This document shows positions 36,041 through 46,772 of a DNA stretch of 64,000 bases, one piece after another. Numbering within the stretch: the stretch's first letter is position 1; each line of letters starts with the position of its first letter. The position numbers and the translations under genes were made by a program. The DNA is from Psococerastis gibbosa (taxonomy: Eukaryota > Arthropoda > Insecta > Psocodea > Psocidae): contig OZ020488.1 of assembly GCA_963971405.1 (NCBI GenBank), positions 28,477,089 through 28,541,088 on the forward strand, written 5' to 3'. The notes beneath the pieces were generated by a model that searched no databases, was not told the origin of the DNA, and worked only from the letters and a program-made list of their open reading frames with translations.

Positions 36041-37054
36041 CATGGATACATAAGAAAATATTGCTAGGCGAAAAAGCATACCTTATTTTATTATTTTAGA
36101 ACAAATGCCACAACACTCATTACAAGTTAAGCTGTCTTTTAACGCTTAAAGATAGAAGTACCTACATTATTGATTATGATGAAGAAAGGACAAAACAAGG
36201 ATGTACGGTCTGTCGGTCATAGAATAAATATTTACTGTGTACGGTACAGTACAAAGTAAGTCGTAGTATAACTGGCTAGAAGTTAGAAATTTAATAATTG
36301 TACATACCAGAAGCTTCTCAATGCTCACAACTAATGTTCAATAAAGATATATATATATAGGTTTCTCTCTTTTAACGAAAGTTTCAAATGATTAAAATAA
36401 AAAATTCTAAAGTTACACCAATTTAAAAGTTATGTTTCTTTGTTTTCAAATCTATTGCAATGGGTTTATTTATATCGATCAGCTGATATGGCTGTGACAC
36501 TGACATCGACATTCGACAGCTGTACTTGTTTGTTGGCAGAGCTGTCAAAAATATGATGCAATCATGAAATTTAATGTCCATCTCAGTTACCAAAGAAAAT
36601 TAAGATTATACGTCGAATTAATTTTAAATTTATATTATAATAGAATTCTAACGTTGTCAATTTATTAATAACTTGTTTTTATTTCGTGAATTTAAATATT
36701 CCGCTTTTATAGTCTGCTACCACGATATTCGCGCCGTATTTTACTATTTTACATTTTAAGTATTTATATTTTATTTACATTACATTATGTCAAAGATATA
36801 ATATTAATGAGAATATTGTATATTCATATTTCATTGTGCTCTTCATTATCTCAGAATCTCAGATAAAAGTAAGAATCTCTATCTTTGAATTTTCTCTTTG
36901 ATATTTTTTTGATTTTGATGTTTGGCTGTTCTGGATTAGAAAGCACTTGACGATAGTTTTTGCCTTTTGCATGTATTTTTTACTAATTAATGCCAATGCC
37001 CAATATCGGTAGTCATCATTAAATTTTAGGTTTAATGCTTCCATGCTTCCCCCA
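36041..37054. other. Intergenic AT-rich sequence
   Basis: I see no gene, motif or convincing repeat here apart from short (TA)n runs near 36350. Confidence 0.4.
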
Positions 37055-38100
37055 CCAGGTCACGGGAAACTTAGCGGCCTTTGTCAAGGCCAACCCTGGT
37101 ACCGAACTCTATAAATATAAAGGGAATATCTGTTAAAGAAGGCTTATTGTCAGCACTATGCAAAGACTCTAACTGTGATATTATTTTAATCCAAGAACCC
37201 CACCGAGGCCCTGACGCACCAAGTTTTGTGATAGATGGCCCTACTTGCAGAGGGTCCACAAGAAAAATTTGGTAGTACTAGTTTTCTGAAGCCTAGTATA
37301 TCTATGGAAACCTACAAGATCTAAAGAGGCACACCCAGGTATTTTGGGGTGGGGTGGGTAATTTGATCGGGCTCTTCCCTTGAGTTTCACGAAGCACGGC
37401 GAAGGCACCATGACAACATCCTTAAAAAGCTGACGGGAAGCTTCTGGGGTGCTCATCCCTCTACTTTTTTCTACCCCTGTGTGGTTTAACTCCGCTGACG
37501 CATAATAAGTGGACATTGCCCTCAGTGAGTCGGTGCGACTGGTCAAGGGATGCCAGAAATACACGCCACTCAACAAAATGTATCCTGTGAGCGGGAACGC
37601 TCCCCGCCCGGTCAGATGTGCCATGGCACACCCAACAAATAAATCAGTGACCGCAACCATGTCATGTATGGTCAACAACCTGCGCCCCTTCGCTTGGCGA
37701 GATACTGCTTTCTCAACTCAACCTCTAAACCTAGCACCACACCCACACGTCACCGCTTACATGCATGACGACAATTTCACCCACAATTGTCCTCAGAATG
37801 AGGAGTTAATAGCGAGATCAAGTCTCCCTTACCTCATCTGGCCCTCGTTAAACCGACTGAGGACTGGCACCCCCTTTTGCATAGCAATGGCAGTTAGATT
37901 GGGGCGATTGGACTTCCTGCCGGGGCGGACAGGACTTGTGTGCTTGCGGCGGCGCTACCCAGGGGCCAGGACGCGGGGCATATCCTAGTATGCTCCTAGA
38001 TGAACACTATATGCACAGCTGCTGACCTATTTGAAGCCAACGACAAACCGTCGAGGTCGCTACCTATTGGTGTACAAATTAGCGTGACGTAGACACACTA
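37055..38100 (+). mobile_element. Degenerate non-LTR retrotransposon (endonuclease and C-terminal pieces)
   Basis: 37081-37275 encodes the start of an APE-type endonuclease: INIKGISVKEGLLSALCKD followed by DIILIQEPHRGPD. A separate 160-codon stretch at 37509-37985 contains LNRLRTGTPFC and RLGRLD, resembling the RLRTG-containing C-terminal region of jockey-like proteins. The reverse transcriptase between them is deleted. Confidence 0.6.
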
Positions 38101-38303
38101 AGTAAGTAAAAAAAGTATTGGCGTTGCTACCATGAGTTCCTTTTAGTGACCAATGTTGATCCGAATTAACGGCTGACGGTAACTACAATCCTGGCATCCC
38201 TGTGACCAAATAGAACCTATTTTGCATTACAATTTTCAAAGTTTCCCAAAGCTACCTACCGGTGGCTCCAAAATACAGGTAACTGTTAAATAATGCAATG
38301 AAT

Positions 38304-38309
38304 TTTATT
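38304..38309 (-). promoter_or_regulatory. Poly(A) signal of the ODAD4-like gene
   Basis: TTTATT on the plus strand (AATAAA on the minus strand) lies 35 bp past the stop codon. Confidence 0.55.
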
Positions 38310-38343
38310 TTAAAGTCATGAGCGTCGATTTTAGTCAAGTTGC

Positions 38344-41300
38344 TTAGCACTGGTTTGCACTTGGTAGACCCAGAAATTCCCTGTAGGTAATGTAAGTGAT
38401 GGGATGCATGCCTAGCCGCCCACCAATTCCACCCGGAATTATTGACTTATTAGTGGTTTCCCCCTTATTTTTCTTGACCGGCATCGGTATACCGGGCAAT
38501 ATGGACATGCGTCGGTGGGGTGGAAGAGCTCTCATGCGCGCAAACACATCCCGCATAGCTTCCTTTGTATCCCGATCCTTCATCAAGCACAAAATGGCCT
38601 CCTCGCGCCTTTTGATAGCCAGCATGGCATCCATACAGCCAACCCCTTCATCCGTGGCGTCTATAACATTGCGCAACTCTAATAAATATGCAATAGTGTC
38701 TTCCAAATGTAGTTTATTAGAAGCGTCAAAACACTCCTTGAGAACTTTGAGCCCCTCTGCTCTATCTCTTCTCTGAACTTCTCCTTGAATTATTAATATT
38801 TGACCATTTACAATCCAATATTGATCACCGAACTCTTTTGCGTATTGAATGCACTTTTGAGCATCTTGAACAACGTAGTCCCATTTTTTGAAATGTGTCT
38901 GCATTCGAGCCGTTTCATAGTATAACCATGCTTTTTCATTGGCGGAACTTGCGCATTTGATGTATTCTCTAAATTTCTTTAAGCGTCCTGGTATATATAA
39001 GAACGGGAAATGGCTTTTTTGCACAAAAACGTCATATTTGCTTTCAAGGAACTGATGGTCTAAGCCGTTCATACAACTTAAGCGCAATTTATTTTCTTGT
39101 TTTGAAAGGTCCGGCCTTAACTTCGTGAAATCCAAGTACATAAAGCACATAATTTGGCATAATTCTGCTAGAACCTCTTTTTTTGTAGGTAGGTAGCTTG
39201 TAGTTGTGTTGTCTAATTTATCTTTAATTCTCTCAGCTTGGCACATTGCCTCTCTGAATTGTTCCCTATTGGCAAGTACTTCAAGACTTTGAAGCATTCT
39301 TCTAAAATCATCTGTCTCAACAGTTTGTCGTTTGGACGTGTAGGCTTTCTGCTGTCGATCAGCCAAGTTTCGACACGGTTTAAAACGATGAATAAAGTGG
39401 TAGAGCGGCTTTCTTGAATATAGATTTTGAAAACGCTGGTCTAATTCCTTGCTGGCGGCAGCTGCCCAATCTTTAACGAGACCAATACTGGTGTCGCTGT
39501 TCTTAAATTCCGTCGTATTCATCATTTCTTTCCACCATTCACGGTCTTTGCTCAGCTTTCCAAGATAAATAGCTGCCATTTGCTGATTTTTCCGCTTCAG
39601 TCTTTTCTGATATCGATTCCAGGCTTCCGACGAGCATTTCGTCTTCTTCTTTTCAATTAGTTCTTCTAAACAGTCTTTATTTGTTTTCTTGGATAAATCC
39701 TGTGGAAAGGCATAAACTTGTCAGATTTTAAAATGACATTGTTACTTAAAACTATATTAACGAAAGGGTTCATATTTTTTTCAATTTTTAACTAATTTGC
39801 CAAGGAAATCAATGTTACCTCTAAGGGTCACTTCGACCATGTGTCGAAAATATTACAGGCATTCGTTTCCTTTGGCATAGGGCAAAAGGCAGCAGACAAA
39901 TGTGTCCTTCAGATTCAAGTGCCCAGCAAATGTCTGACAATGGTTGAAGCCGCTCATACTATAGTAACTTATTACTTTCCAATTTATACGTAGTGTAAGG
40001 AAAGCTTTGTGATGGTCAAAAGTTCCGATTCCGAGATTTCAACTGATTTTGAGGTCCCAGGAACCAAAAAAAAAATGGGTTTTACGAAATGTCTGTCGCT
40101 CTGTCTGTTCATCGATTTCCCGGCAAACTTTCGATGAAATTTGGTATGTAGGTTTACAAAAATCATCCCTCGGGACCATTTTTTTTTATTTTGTACTAAC
40201 TCGATTTTGGGGGGTTTTATTCTCAAAAAACTAAAAAAAAAGAAAACGTCTAAAAAATTTATTTCTCAAAAACGGCTCCAACGATTTCTTTTAAATTCAC
40301 ATACTATTTTTTAGCCGTTATTAATGTTAACAAAACGCGGTGGGTCACTTGCCCCTTGAGGTCTCAAGACCTATGTCAGCACTTGTTCTTATACAAGACA
40401 TTGCGAATTTTTTACTCTATCAGTGGGGACATGGTACAGAGACCCAGACCAGCAAATACTAGAAGAATTGAGCACCTTGTAGTACCAAGGGCATACATAG
40501 CAAATTTTACCAAATTCTACCAATATATAGCACCAAAATTATTTAACTTACTTAATATTTGTCCTGGGTCGCTGTCAATAAATAAATTTTCCAAATTCGT
40601 CCGGGAATGGCTGATGAGACGGGAAGAGGTGGAATCTTTATTTGAAATAGTGGACTAGACTGTTATGTGTTTACGAGAGATCTGTTATTAATATGTAAGT
40701 GTAGTTTAATAAGTTAAATTAAGTCTAATTGATTTTTTTCTTTTTTCTTTAGTTTTAGAGTAGGGTAAATTGTTATAGGTCTTCATGTGGGGCTTTACAA
40801 TTATTGTATTTAAATTGTTCTATATTTAGTACATTCATTCATTCATTCATTCATTCAATTCTTAAATAATAATAATAACAGCCATTACAGGTTATGTGTT
40901 CTTGCCTGTTTTCTTTTCTCCCTCCGCTGCATTTCTTTTATAGATGGCTCTAGATCAGTCAATGCCGACCCCGAATGTCTTCCTAGGGTATTTTCCAAAG
41001 TGGCCTCAAGTGCAAGCTGTCCTTCTTGAAATTCACGACGACGCCCTCGCTTGTTAATACCACGCCGATACATCAGCAAACTTTGCTCAAAATTTCCCAA
41101 GTCATTGGAGCAGAAAGCTTCAAGGTAGATGGCATCCTTGTCATAGCTGTCTTGCCTGAAAGAACAAAGTTCTTCTTCAGAACAAGTAGAAAACCTGCTT
41201 GAAGCTTAGTAGGGGTACAGTTTCCTGCTTGGATGAATTGTTAGGAACTGCTCGCTATCTACAAGGTTTTCAGTAGAACGTGGAAAGCTCTAACTAATAC

Positions 41301-41815
41301 AGCATGACCAACGCAGCAAGTAGTACCTACTCGAAGAGAGATACTATTATAGGAACTACCTGTTAGATAGGAACATCAACGTCATACTCAATTGGTCAAT
41401 TAGACCTGAACTAGTATGACTTACATTTTTTCAAACTATCAACGGTATTTGTCATTGGCAATGGGGTTTAGCTGATTTTTGCACTTACAGTACCTAGTGG
41501 CTAAAATTTGACAGTGTCAAAAATGTTTTACCTGAGCACAGCATGCGCATCCGCTGTAGCGCCTTCATAAAGCATTATCTTTGTACGAGCTTTGCCACGG
41601 CCGACCAAAGTTCTAATGTCATTGGGATCGACTGCTGCAGCTTCATGCAGGTTCTTTATGGCTGCTTCGTACTGTCCACTCCGTAGGTTTTTCCACCCCA
41701 TCTCTCTGTGATTCAGTTGGTACCCATATGGGAGCTTCTCTATTTGGTCGTCATTGTATCGGATAGTTTGGTCAAAAGCTGTGACGTCTACATTTTTTAA
41801 TTTTGTCGACTTCAT
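38344..41815 (-). CDS. TPR protein, ODAD4/TTC25-like (outer dynein arm docking)
   Basis: Minus-strand exons 41815-41532, 41155-40906 and 39699-38344 encode 629 aa. Exon 1 starts MKSTKLKNVDVTAFDQTIRY and holds TPR units (REMGWKNLRSGQYEAAIKNL, then AVDPNDIRTLVGRGKARTKI). Exon 2 adds FCSNDLGNFEQSLLMYRRG and EFQEGQLALEATLENTLG. That arrangement matches the N-terminal TPR block of ODAD4/TTC25, which docks outer dynein arms on axonemal microtubules. Exon 3 is helical with further TPR-like repeats (EKAWLYYETARMQTHFKKWD, YWIVNGQILIIQGEVQ) and a basic C-terminus. The usual vertebrate length is about 670 aa. Intron 1 is GT-AG (phase 2). Intron 2 keeps frame only with a GC donor (CAG|GCAAGA at 40905). 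Assignment by eye; another ciliary TPR protein is possible. Confidence 0.72.
39980..40350. repeat. Low-complexity dispersed repeat upstream of a LINE tail
   Basis: Contains long A/T runs and phrases such as CGATGAAATTTGGTATGTAG and CTCAAAAACGGCTCCAACGA, a style seen in widespread arthropod repeats. It is in intron 2 of the ODAD4-like gene. No protein can be assigned. Confidence 0.35.
40355..40858 (+). mobile_element. 3' end of a CR1/jockey-like LINE with (CATT)n tail
   Basis: The frame to 40658 reads RRIEHLVVPRAYIANFTKFY, then QYIAPKLFNLL and SKFVREWLMRRE, the typical C-terminal end of a LINE ORF2 protein. A 3' UTR follows and ends in (CATT)n at about 40829-40856. It lies antisense inside intron 2 of the ODAD4-like gene. 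Confidence 0.7.
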
Positions 41816-41984
41816 TTCTTGAAATTCTATGTTACCTTACGTACTAAAATTATTTATTTCTTATTTGTTGTTATTTTGTAAGTTCATTTGTTTTCTTGGG
41901 CTCGGCGAGGGTAGAACATTATTGAATGCGTAGACGGGATCTTCTGAATTTAGATTTTGAAATTAGGAAATAATTATGCATTTT

Positions 41985-42165
41985 GGCCAAGGCGGCTATT
42001 CCACTTGTCAATATTCCGTCATGTATGCATCAATATTAAGTCTCTACCATATTATAACTTAATTTATAATAGATAAGTTAAGTATCTACATAAGTCTCAT
42101 TAAAACAAAAATCTCATCAATTATTGATGCACAAATGACGGAATATTGTGTGGAATGCCGAATGG
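41985..42165. repeat. Foldback MITE copy
   Basis: Shares the TAACTTAATTTATAATAGAT core and GGCGGCTATTCCAC end with 28178-28437; outer arms carry ATATTCCGTCAT and its complement. An RTE element starts about 50 bp further on. Confidence 0.6.
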
Positions 42166-42397
42166 CCGCATTGTGATCGTAAAAATATGTGAATTGCAGC
42201 AAAGTTTTGAAAGTTTTTATTTTCAATGTGACACCCGTCAACGAATATGCGGAGGTCGAAGCGAGTAAAGCGCTACAGAATATGAAGTCAGGCAAGGCGG
42301 CAGGACCAGACGGGGTACCAATCGAAGTCTTTAAGGCGCTAGGAGACTGTGGTGTGACCTTCATGACAAAACTTGTCAAAAAAATCAAGCAAGAGGG

Positions 42398-42696
42398 CGG
42401 CATGCCCGATGCTTGGAGAGAAAGCATCACTGTACCAATTTACAAAAGAAAAGGCGACGTACAAAGCTGCAACAACTATAAGCTATATAATATATCCAAC
42501 CCAAAACACTCCGTGTAAAAAATACCAAGTTCCTTTGGCCGGCATGCCAAGGTCGGCATGCCCGATGCTTGGAGAGAAAGCATCACTGTACCAATTTACA
42601 AAAGAAAAGGCGACGTACAAAGCTGCAACAACTATAAGCTATATAATATATCCAACCCAAAACACTCCGTGTAAAAAATACCAAGTTCCTTTGGCC
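42398..42696. repeat. Identical tandem duplication across the insertion boundary
   Basis: The 143-bp segment 42398-42540 recurs at 42554-42696 with no difference that I see. It spans the last RTE bases and the start of the insertion, with 13 bp containing GGCATGCC in between. Confidence 0.8.
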
Positions 42697-44072
42697 CATC
42701 AAAGTTGTGATATCCAGATGGGCCAAGTTCCTTTTTTTCTGCCTATGTATGTTGTGATATCAGGATGGGCCAAGTTCTTGTAATTTTTCTCTTTGAATAT
42801 CTTCTCTAAAAAATTAATTTAAATTTTTTTTCAGAACTTGGGTGCTTCTATTGCAAAACTCTTCGTAGTTTCCTATCGTTTATTAGAGGTATACCTACGT
42901 AACGACACTGTGGCCTCAGTTTCAAATTTGCCATTTAGCCATATCTTATGCGTCATCATTGGCCAATTACAGCAAGTGTCAGTGTCAAGGTACATAAGCA
43001 TGAAGAAGCACCAAGTTCTAAAAAAAATTTAAATTAATTTTTTAGAGAAAATATTCAAAGAGAAAAATTACAAGAACTTGGCCCATCCTGATATCACAAC
43101 ATACATAGGCAGAAAAAAGGAACTTGGTATTTTTTACACGGAGTGTTTTGGGTTGGATATCATATATTTTTGTACAAATAACAAATAACTTGACATGTAT
43201 GCATGGAGTGTTAAAAAAATTGAAAGACAGAGGAAGAATTAGTCATCTTTTCACCATACATGGCTGTACTATGTATGGTGAAAAATGCTGGAACCGGAAC
43301 AGCCATGATGGAAGATCGAGAATAAATTTGAAAAGTGAAGATTCGAGAATTTTCGGGAAGAGTCTCGCTAGCACCAGAGTAACTAGAAGACTGACAAGTT
43401 ATAGAAAGCCCATATGAAAGAAAGAACAATATACAACATGCGAACCACTATATAGATATACCTACCTACCTACGTAGGAATTAAGCACATCTAGAAGCTA
43501 GCTTTCGTTAAGTGACTACGTTAAGTTACGTAATCAATTTTCTGAATAAAGTGGAAAAAATGGGAAATGGCAAGAATGAACCTAATCCCAAATTTCAGTT
43601 GTCCTGCACACGTGGATGGGTTGAGCGTGCCATATGTATGCTCGGCCGTAAGCTTAGTACGTAAAATTCATTACGTGATTGCTAAGTTATCATAAAACTT
43701 TTTCGGGTTTTTTGATTTATTCTGGGGGTTTGATTGTAAGAAGAGACTAATTCCTGAGTTTCACATCTCCAGCACATCTGGAAGTGGTATATAATTTGTG
43801 TCAGTCAGTGAGTGAGTCCACGCGAAAAGCGTGGTTTTGGGGTATTTGGATTTCAGCAACCAATCATGCTAGAGTGCTGAATTTTTAAATTGGGGTTTTG
43901 TGCTGTATTTAAAGCCTGAATGCAAAATTAGAGGTCAATCGGACAACTGGGTGAGCTACAGTGATGGTTGGAAAGTGGCTAAAATGCCGTAAACTCGCCG
44001 TGGAGGTATACTTGCTGGGCAGCTCATCGGGGCTATATGGAACTTGGTCGCGCGCTGCCGCGCGCGTTGATA
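42485..44072. mobile_element. Foldback insertion within the RTE element
   Basis: 42491-43163 is a palindrome: CCAACCCAAAACACTCCGTG in the left arm and CACGGAGTGTTTTGGGTTGG in the right arm, with inner arms carrying GCCAAGTTCTTGTAATTTTT and its complement. The remaining 43170-44072 is unrelated repeat-like sequence with a short GCGAAAAGCG hairpin near 43823. AAGCT at 42480-42484 and 44073-44077 may be the target duplication. Confidence 0.55.
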
Positions 44073-45475
44073 AAGCTGATGAGCCACTGCATGAAGTGGT
44101 ATGAGCGCCTCCTGGAAACCCGCCTCAGATGCAAATTAGAAGACGAAATAACCGAAAACCAACTTGGTTTCATGAAAGGGCGGGGGACGACAGACGGCAT
44201 ATACATCTTGCGTACAATGCTAGAAAAACACCGAGAGTTTCAGAAGCCACTACACTACATTTTCGTTGACCTCGAGAAGGCCTATGACAGAATCCCAAGA
44301 AGCCTAATATGGGAATGTCTAAAGAAAAGGGGAGTCGTTGCTGAAAATGTCCATGCCATCCAAGATATGTATGCGGAATGCTCCACAAGAGTAAGAAGCG
44401 CAGCTGGCCTCAGTGAGCCATTCAGTGTCAAATTCGGGCTGCACCAGGGATCAGCGCTCAGTCCGTTCCTCTTTGTTATTATAACGGACACGGTGACAAA
44501 ACATATCCAAGGCGAAGCCCCAGCGAGCCTTCTTTTCGCGGATGACATTGTAATAAGTACAGAAAGCCGACAGGAAGCTGAAGCTGAGCTAGCCAAATGG
44601 GTGAAAACGCTGGAGGACGAAGGCCTAAAGGTCAACAGAGGCAAGACAGAACACATGGAATGCGTTAAGCAGACTCCCGGTAGCATAAGCGTTGGTAACC
44701 ATCAGCTAAACAAAGTAGGGAAATGTAAGTACCTAGGCAGCACGATTAGCGAAAACGGAGGCTGCGATGACGATGTGAAGGCGCGTACTGCTGCGGGGTG
44801 GGCCAAGTTTCGAGAGATGTCCGCGGTCCTGACTGACAGAAGGATGCCAAACAAATTGAAAAGTCGCATATACAAACAAGTGGTCAGGCCATGTATGATA
44901 TATGGCGCTGAGTGTTGGGCCGTGCGTAAACGCGAAGAACAAGTGATCCACGTAGCGGAGATGAGGATGCTGCGGACGGCATGTGGCGTAACATTAAATG
45001 ACAGACGCAGAAACGAGGACATTCGGGAAGAAATGCGAACAACGGACGTGGTGCAAAAACTAAGAGGGAAGAGGCTCAGCTGGTGGGGACACGTGCAAAG
45101 GAGAGAGGCATCAGCGCTTATACGAAGAGTGGGAGAGGCGATGGTACCTGGACGCCGAGCACATGGGCGCCCAAAGCTCACCCTGGAGAGGAAAATTGTA
45201 AGCGACCTGCAAGAAACCGGGCTCACAAGGGAGGACGCGCTAGACAGAAACGTCTGGAAACGTCGCAGCTCTGCCGCCGACCCTCCATGAGGAAATGGCG
45301 CGGAAAAAGTAAAAGGTAAGTACACCGGTACGGGACTGTTAATTCATTATGGAATATTTTTGCAGGTAACCTTAAATAAAGAATTTTTTTTGGATGGTCC
45401 ATCTTGGTAGTATGAATTCCATCGGGATCAGTATTGGTGAATAGATAAATGTCTACATTTTTTGGTGGTGTGATT

Positions 45476-45655
45476 CAAGGCCGTAGCCAGGTTTTTTTTC
45501 GGGGGGGGGGGGTTAGAAATTTCATTGTATATTACAAAGGTAGTTTTGATTTTTCCTCTCAAAATCCGATTCTACGATCCGTATCTAGTATCAAGCCATT
45601 TCATTTCGGGGGGGGGGGGGGGGTATGAACCCCCCCTTGGCTACGGCCTTGGTGT
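45476..45655. repeat. Foldback element with poly-G tracts
   Basis: Ends AAGGCCGTAGCCAGG and CCTTGGCTACGGCCTT form the inverted repeat. Two G runs (about 45504-45514 and 45608-45622) flank the interior, with CCCCCC near the right end. Confidence 0.65.
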
Positions 45656-46479
45656 GATTGGTGAAAAAACTATATTCAAGTTGCTAATTTATAATTGAAC
45701 GCCTTGTGGTGCACAAAGCCCCACTATGGCTGCGTACTATTTTATTTATTTATTATTATTTTTTTTTTTTTTTTCTGGCAATGGGTGTCAATAAATTGTC
45801 TTTGTGCTCTGGGATACCATCCAGAGACTCTATTATAGTCCATCAAAGTTTTTCAGATGAATGAAGAAACCGAAAATCTTGTTTTTTTATATTTACGGAC
45901 AGAAAAAACACGATCTGAATAAAATCTGTCAAAGTTAAAATTGTTGGTAGACAAGGCTTAAAGCATATTTTCCATACAGACAATACTAGATGTTAAACTG
46001 ATCTTAATAGACTTCATTGGAACGGGTCCTAAATATTAAACAACTTGTCGGTAAATCATGTAAATAAAACAATTTTTTCGGGGTGACCGCTGTCCGGGTG
46101 AAAACTAGTCATTATTTTCTTTTAGTTGAATTGCGTTCTTGATGCCTATGCTGGCAGAAAATAAAGTTACAGAATAACTTTTCCTTAACATTGTGAAATA
46201 AAAAACTCAACTTCGTTATAGAAATATATATATATATATTTCATTCTTCCAGCCAAGTAGGCCTATGCTAATCTCTAATAGCAAACTTCGAAGGAAACTA
46301 CAGATACGGTACCTACTCTACAGAGTAAATTCGCTGTTTTATGTTAGGGGAGGACGAAATTTGGATTAAAGTTGATCTTGGACTTATCATAGAGAGCTTA
46401 AGAGGACATGATACGTAGAAAATGAGCACCCCAAAATTCGTTGTTTTTATTGCCTTTTTATTTTTTTATTTAATTAACA

Positions 46480-46725
46480 AAGGAAGTCATTGAAGATTTG
46501 GCTCATGGAAGTTGTAGAAGACTACTTGATGCATCATATAATAGGAAATATTAAATTTTTGGTACCTTAGTTCTTCCATAAATACCAGAACAGACAGAAC
46601 AAGACTAAAATTTCGCGTATTCTGGGATTTTTGGAAGAACTACAAGACCGAAAAGTAAAAATACCCGACTATATGATGCACGAAGTAGTCTTCTACAACT
46701 TCCATGAGCCAAATTTTTAACGTAG
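46480..46725. repeat. Internal palindrome of the AAGAGTGTACA MITE family
   Basis: GATTTGGCTCATGGAAGTTG and CAACTTCCATGAGCCAAATT are inverted copies; the same blocks form the inner arms of the element at 3701-4106. The interior differs, with CCAGAACAGACAGAAC and a GGAAGAAC/GTTCTTCC pair. Confidence 0.6.
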
Positions 46726-46772
46726 CATCTTAAGTATAGACAGAGAAAGTTTAGTTTGCTTTTAGTTAGTCA

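Larger units (their letters stand above)
42216..45320 (+). mobile_element. RTE-type retrotransposon interrupted by an insertion
   Basis: The 5' piece (42216-42484) encodes VEASKALQNMKSGKAAGPDG, the start of an RTE reverse transcriptase, up to CNNY. The 3' piece resumes at 44073 and is open to 45290. It has KLMSHCMKWYERLL, motif A FVDLEKAYDRIPR, motif B GLHQGSALSPFLF, the catalytic LLFADDIV, and the C-terminal WWGHVQRR and GRRAHGRPKLT signatures of RTE proteins. Between them lies 1.59 kb of unrelated sequence bounded by AAGCT on both sides. The endonuclease domain is missing. The 3' reading frame is long and clean, so the copy is fairly young. Confidence 0.85.

Noticed and set aside
37241..37678. 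A 145-codon minus-strand frame
   Set aside because: It overlaps degenerate LINE sequence on the plus strand and shows no recognisable domain.
40829..40856. (CATT)n array as a possible CRISPR or regulatory satellite
   Set aside because: It is a simple microsatellite at the 3' end of a LINE; there are no spacers and the genome is eukaryotic.
42485..44072. Possibility that the RTE insert is a Helitron
   Set aside because: It has no 5' TC, no CTRR 3' end and insertion is not between A and T; the first part is a clear palindrome instead.
44170..45325. Long minus-strand frames (up to 207 codons) opposite the RTE reverse transcriptase
   Set aside because: Antisense shadows of the RTE coding frame, rich in Ser/Leu and without motifs.
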